A DNA stretch of 7,646 nt from Frankiales bacterium (GTDB lineage Bacteria > Actinomycetota > Actinomycetes > Mycobacteriales > SCTD01): the NCBI GenBank assembly GCA_025966295.1, contig JAOPVD010000369.1:1-7646 (forward strand), in the 5' to 3' direction. Positions within the stretch are counted from its first letter, which is position 1. Each line of letters opens with the position of its first letter. The position numbers and the translations under genes were made by a program. Positions 5,611 to 7,646 of this stretch are shown piece after piece. A model generated the notes under the pieces. The model was not told the origin of the DNA. It searched no databases and saw only the letters and a list, made by a program, of their open reading frames with translations.

Positions 5611-6513
5611 TCAGAGGGCGTAGTGGACCTTGGTGAGCTCCTCGGAGACGTCCCAGAGGCGCTGCGCGTCGGCGTGGCTTGCGGCCCGGCCGGTGCGGCC
5701 GACCTTCTTCGGGTGGCCGCGCAGCTCGAGCAGGTGCGGCCCGAAGTAGTCGTTGCCCTGCACCTCCGGCATGGTGGCGGCGTAGAGCTGCGGCCAGGCG
5801 CCCTGCGCGTCGCTCTGGGCGATGGTGGCGTTGGCGACCTTCATGGCGCCCTCGAGCAGCCGGTTGCCCTGGCCCTGCTGCAGGTGGGTCTTGGCGTAGC
5901 CGGGGTGGCCGGCGGCGGCCAGCAGCCAGGCGCCGGCGCGCCGGTCCAGCTCGACGGTGAACAGCAGGTTGGCCAGCTTGCTCTGCGCGTACGCCTTCCA
6001 GCGGCTGTAGCCGCGGGTGGCCATCAGGTCGTCGAAGTCCATCCGGCCCATCTTGTGCACACCGCTGGAGACGGTGACGACGCGCGGCGCCGCGGCGGCC
6101 CGCAGCAGCGGCAGCAGCCGGCCGGTGAGCGCGAAGTGCCCGAGGTGGTTGGTGCCGAACTGGCTCTCGAAGCCGTCGGCGGTGGTGCCGCGGGGCAGCG
6201 CCATCACGCCGGCGTTGTTGACGAGCAGGTCCAGCGACGCGGTCCGGCCGGCGACGTCCTCAGCGGCCCGCTCGACCGAGTCGAGCGAGGCCAGGTCGAG
6301 GCTGACCAGCTCGGCGCTGGCGCCCGGCACCTCGGCCCTCACCCTGGCGAGGGCGTCCTGTGCCTTGGCCGGGTTGCGGCAGGCCATCAGCACCCGGGCG
6401 CCCTTGCGGGCGAGCTCCAGCGAGGTCTGGAAGCCCAGCCCGGAGTTGGCTCCGGTGACCAGGGCGGTGCGGCCCGACTGGTCCGGTATCTGGGCAGGTG
6501 TCCAGCGCGTCAT
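5611..6513 (-). CDS. Short-chain dehydrogenase/reductase (retinol-dehydrogenase-like SDR)
   Basis: NAD(P)-dependent oxidoreductase of the classical SDR fold; substrate unknown. The cofactor loop is TGANSGLG (20-27). Arg46 in ACRNPAK after the second strand suggests NADP(H) preference. Asp73 in SLDLASLD is the usual adenine-ring contact. NNAG is at 99-102. Catalytic Ser is in VTVSSG (149-150), and YAQSK supplies Tyr175 and Lys179. HPGYAKT (203-209) matches the conserved segment that closes the cofactor site. All catalytic residues are present, and 300 residues is normal for the subfamily resembling retinol dehydrogenases. The ATG at 6513 has GAGG eight bases upstream. It converges on etfA and diverges from the PaaK-like gene across 38 bases. 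A link with that neighbour is possible but unproven. Confidence 0.94.
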   Translation of the reverse strand: MTRWTPAQIPDQSGRTALVTGANSGLGFQTSLELARKGARVLMACRNPAKAQDALARVRAEVPGASAELVSLDLASLDSVERAAEDVAGRTASLDLLVNNAGVMALPRGTTADGFESQFGTNHLGHFALTGRLLPLLRAAAAPRVVTVSSGVHKMGRMDFDDLMATRGYSRWKAYAQSKLANLLFTVELDRRAGAWLLAAAGHPGYAKTHLQQGQGNRLLEGAMKVANATIAQSDAQGAWPQLYAATMPEVQGNDYFGPHLLELRGHPKKVGRTGRAASHADAQRLWDVSEELTKVHYAL

Positions 6514-6538
6514 GGTCTGAGCCTCGCACGCGGCTCCC

Positions 6539-6544
6539 TATGCT
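6539..6544 (+). promoter_or_regulatory. -10 candidate for a leaderless start
   Basis: TATGCT matches TANNNT (4 of 6 to TATAAT, including the key TA and final T) and lies seven bases before ATG 6552, which has no Shine-Dalgarno. This is the arrangement of leaderless actinobacterial genes. No good -35 hexamer is visible. The whole divergent gap with the dehydrogenase is only 38 bases. Confidence 0.4.
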
Positions 6545-6551
6545 CGTCCAC

Positions 6552-7646
6552 ATGCCTTGGGACCGACGTACGGCGAAGCAGCAGGCCAGCGCGCAGGCCG
6601 GCGCCCTCAAGACCCAGGTCGTGGACGCGGTGGGGCCGTTCTCGCCGTTCTGGCGCGACCGCCTCAAGACCCTCGGTACGACGCCGGCCAAGGTGGCCAC
6701 CCTGGAGGGCGTGACCGGCCTGGCGGCGGTCGGGGAGCGGGACGTCTGCGTCGACGGCGACCCGCGGGGTGCGGCGGCGCTGGTCCTCCAGGCCAGCGAG
6801 TCCGGCTGGGCGCTGCACGCGGAGGGGCCGCGGCTGCGCAAGGCGCTGCTCGGTCGGCTCGTCAAGCCGGGGTCCTACCGGGCCCTCGTCGAGGCCGACA
6901 CCCGCCCGACCTCGTTCGTGCTCGCCGGGCTCGGGCTGCGCTGGCCGGTGGCCAGCACCCGCAGCGACCTGGACCTGGTGGCCCGCGCCGGCGCCCGGCT
7001 GTGGCAGGTCCTCGGCCTGACCCGCAACGACGTGCTGGTCGGGGCGCTGCCGCTGGCCCCCACCGCCTCGCTGCAGGCGCTGCAGCTCGCCGCCCTCGGC
7101 GCCGGCTCGCCGGCGCTGTTCCCGGGCGACACCACCGACGCGGTCGCGGCCGCGCTCGCGCTGCTGCCGGCGACCGTCCTGGCGCTTGACAGCGCCGTGG
7201 CGGCGACCACCCTCGACGACCTGGACGAGGCCGGCGCGGCGCTCGGCTCGGTGACCACGGTGCTGCTCGTCGGCGCCCCGTCCGACGACGAGCGGGCGCA
7301 GGTCGCCGACGCCCTCACCCGCGCCGGGGTGACGGCCGCCGTCCTCGCGGTGCACGCCCCGGACGGGCACCGGCTGCTGTGGGGCGAGTGCCGCCAGGGC
7401 GGACCGGGCCTGCACACCTACCCCGACCTCGAGCTGGTCCAGCTGGTCGACCCGGAGACGGGGGAGAGCGGCGACGGGCACGGTCCGGAGGAGCTCGTGC
7501 TCACCCAGCTGGGCTTGCGCGGCACCGCGCTGCTGCGGTGGCGGACCGCGGACCTGGCCGACAGCGTCACGACGGCCCCGTGCCCGGGCTGCGGGCGCAC
7601 CGTCCCGCGCGCCCTCGGGGTGCGGCGACGGGCGCTGGTGCCCGCG
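6552..7646 (+). CDS. Divergent phenylacetate-CoA ligase (PaaK)-like protein of the ANL superfamily, cut by the right edge
   Basis: The frame is open from ATG 6552 to the window end: 365 codons with no stop, so the C-terminus is missing. Several segments recall PaaK-type adenylating enzymes. FSPFWRDRLKTLG (30-42) then TLEGVTGLAAV (50-60) resemble their N-terminus. GPGLHTYPDLE with VDPETGE (285-305) resembles the segment after the A5 motif. LLRWRTADL (328-335) resembles the R-Y/T-x-D-L motif. CPGCGRTVPRALG (344-356) resembles the CxCGR-HPRI segment before the hinge. However, the Ser/Thr/Gly ATP-binding loop expected near residues 120-135 reads SFVLAGLGLRWPVA, and the Y-G-x-[ST]-E motif near 277-281 reads WGECR. 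It may be catalytically inactive, very diverged, or reassigned to another role. Codon use matches the neighbours, so decay into a pseudogene is not indicated. Family assignment is by eye and moderate. Confidence 0.75.
   Translation, partial: MPWDRRTAKQQASAQAGALKTQVVDAVGPFSPFWRDRLKTLGTTPAKVATLEGVTGLAAVGERDVCVDGDPRGAAALVLQASESGWALHAEGPRLRKALLGRLVKPGSYRALVEADTRPTSFVLAGLGLRWPVASTRSDLDLVARAGARLWQVLGLTRNDVLVGALPLAPTASLQALQLAALGAGSPALFPGDTTDAVAAALALLPATVLALDSAVAATTLDDLDEAGAALGSVTTVLLVGAPSDDERAQVADALTRAGVTAAVLAVHAPDGHRLLWGECRQGGPGLHTYPDLELVQLVDPETGESGDGHGPEELVLTQLGLRGTALLRWRTADLADSVTTAPCPGCGRTVPRALGVRRRALVPA

Noticed and set aside
6510..7481. A 323-codon minus-strand open frame opposite the PaaK-like gene.
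   Set aside because: It is Arg/Gly/Gln-rich and low-complexity, and would overlap the dehydrogenase promoter. The plus-strand frame has motif similarity, varied composition and a leaderless-type start.

Overview
The window is chromosomal DNA from a high-GC Gram-positive bacterium, most likely an actinobacterium. Codons end overwhelmingly in G or C, GTG starts are used, and two genes have a TANNNT -10 box 6-7 bases before the start codon, as in leaderless actinobacterial genes. I cannot place it in a family or genus from sequence alone. It reads as ordinary metabolic chromosome: no tRNA, rRNA, CRISPR array, transposase or phage gene is visible.

Left block, minus strand (about 2696 down to 1): three tightly packed genes read leftward. 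They are an unrecognised acidic protein with a histidine-rich C-terminus (2696-2025), an alpha/beta-hydrolase (1976-1059) and the N-terminal half of a GlgX-type glycogen debranching enzyme that runs off the left edge. The spacing implies one transcript.

Central block, plus strand (2742-5456): an enoyl-CoA hydratase with both catalytic glutamates, then a 188-base gap, then etfB and etfA encoding the two subunits of electron transfer flavoprotein. The hydratase performs a step of fatty acyl-CoA beta-oxidation. EtfAB collects the electrons that acyl-CoA dehydrogenases release in that pathway and passes them to the respiratory chain. The left and central blocks diverge from a 45-base gap with overlapping candidate -10 boxes and a nearby 7-bp inverted repeat.

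Gap 5457-5610: etfA converges on the next gene. The gap holds a perfect 23-bp-stem hairpin, a good terminator, and a second, longer imperfect palindrome that could be a terminator for the opposite strand or a dispersed palindromic repeat.

Right block: a short-chain dehydrogenase/reductase on the minus strand (6513-5611). It diverges across 38 bases from a plus-strand gene (6552 to the right edge) absent from simple closed-ORF lists because it has no stop in the window. That protein looks like a phenylacetate-CoA ligase (PaaK) relative, but the usual Ser/Thr/Gly-rich ATP-binding loop and Y-x-x-[ST]-E motif are not recognisable. It is the most unusual gene here. I found no convincing new multi-gene system; the points worth checking are the degenerate PaaK-like protein, the intergenic palindrome and the histidine-rich orphan protein.
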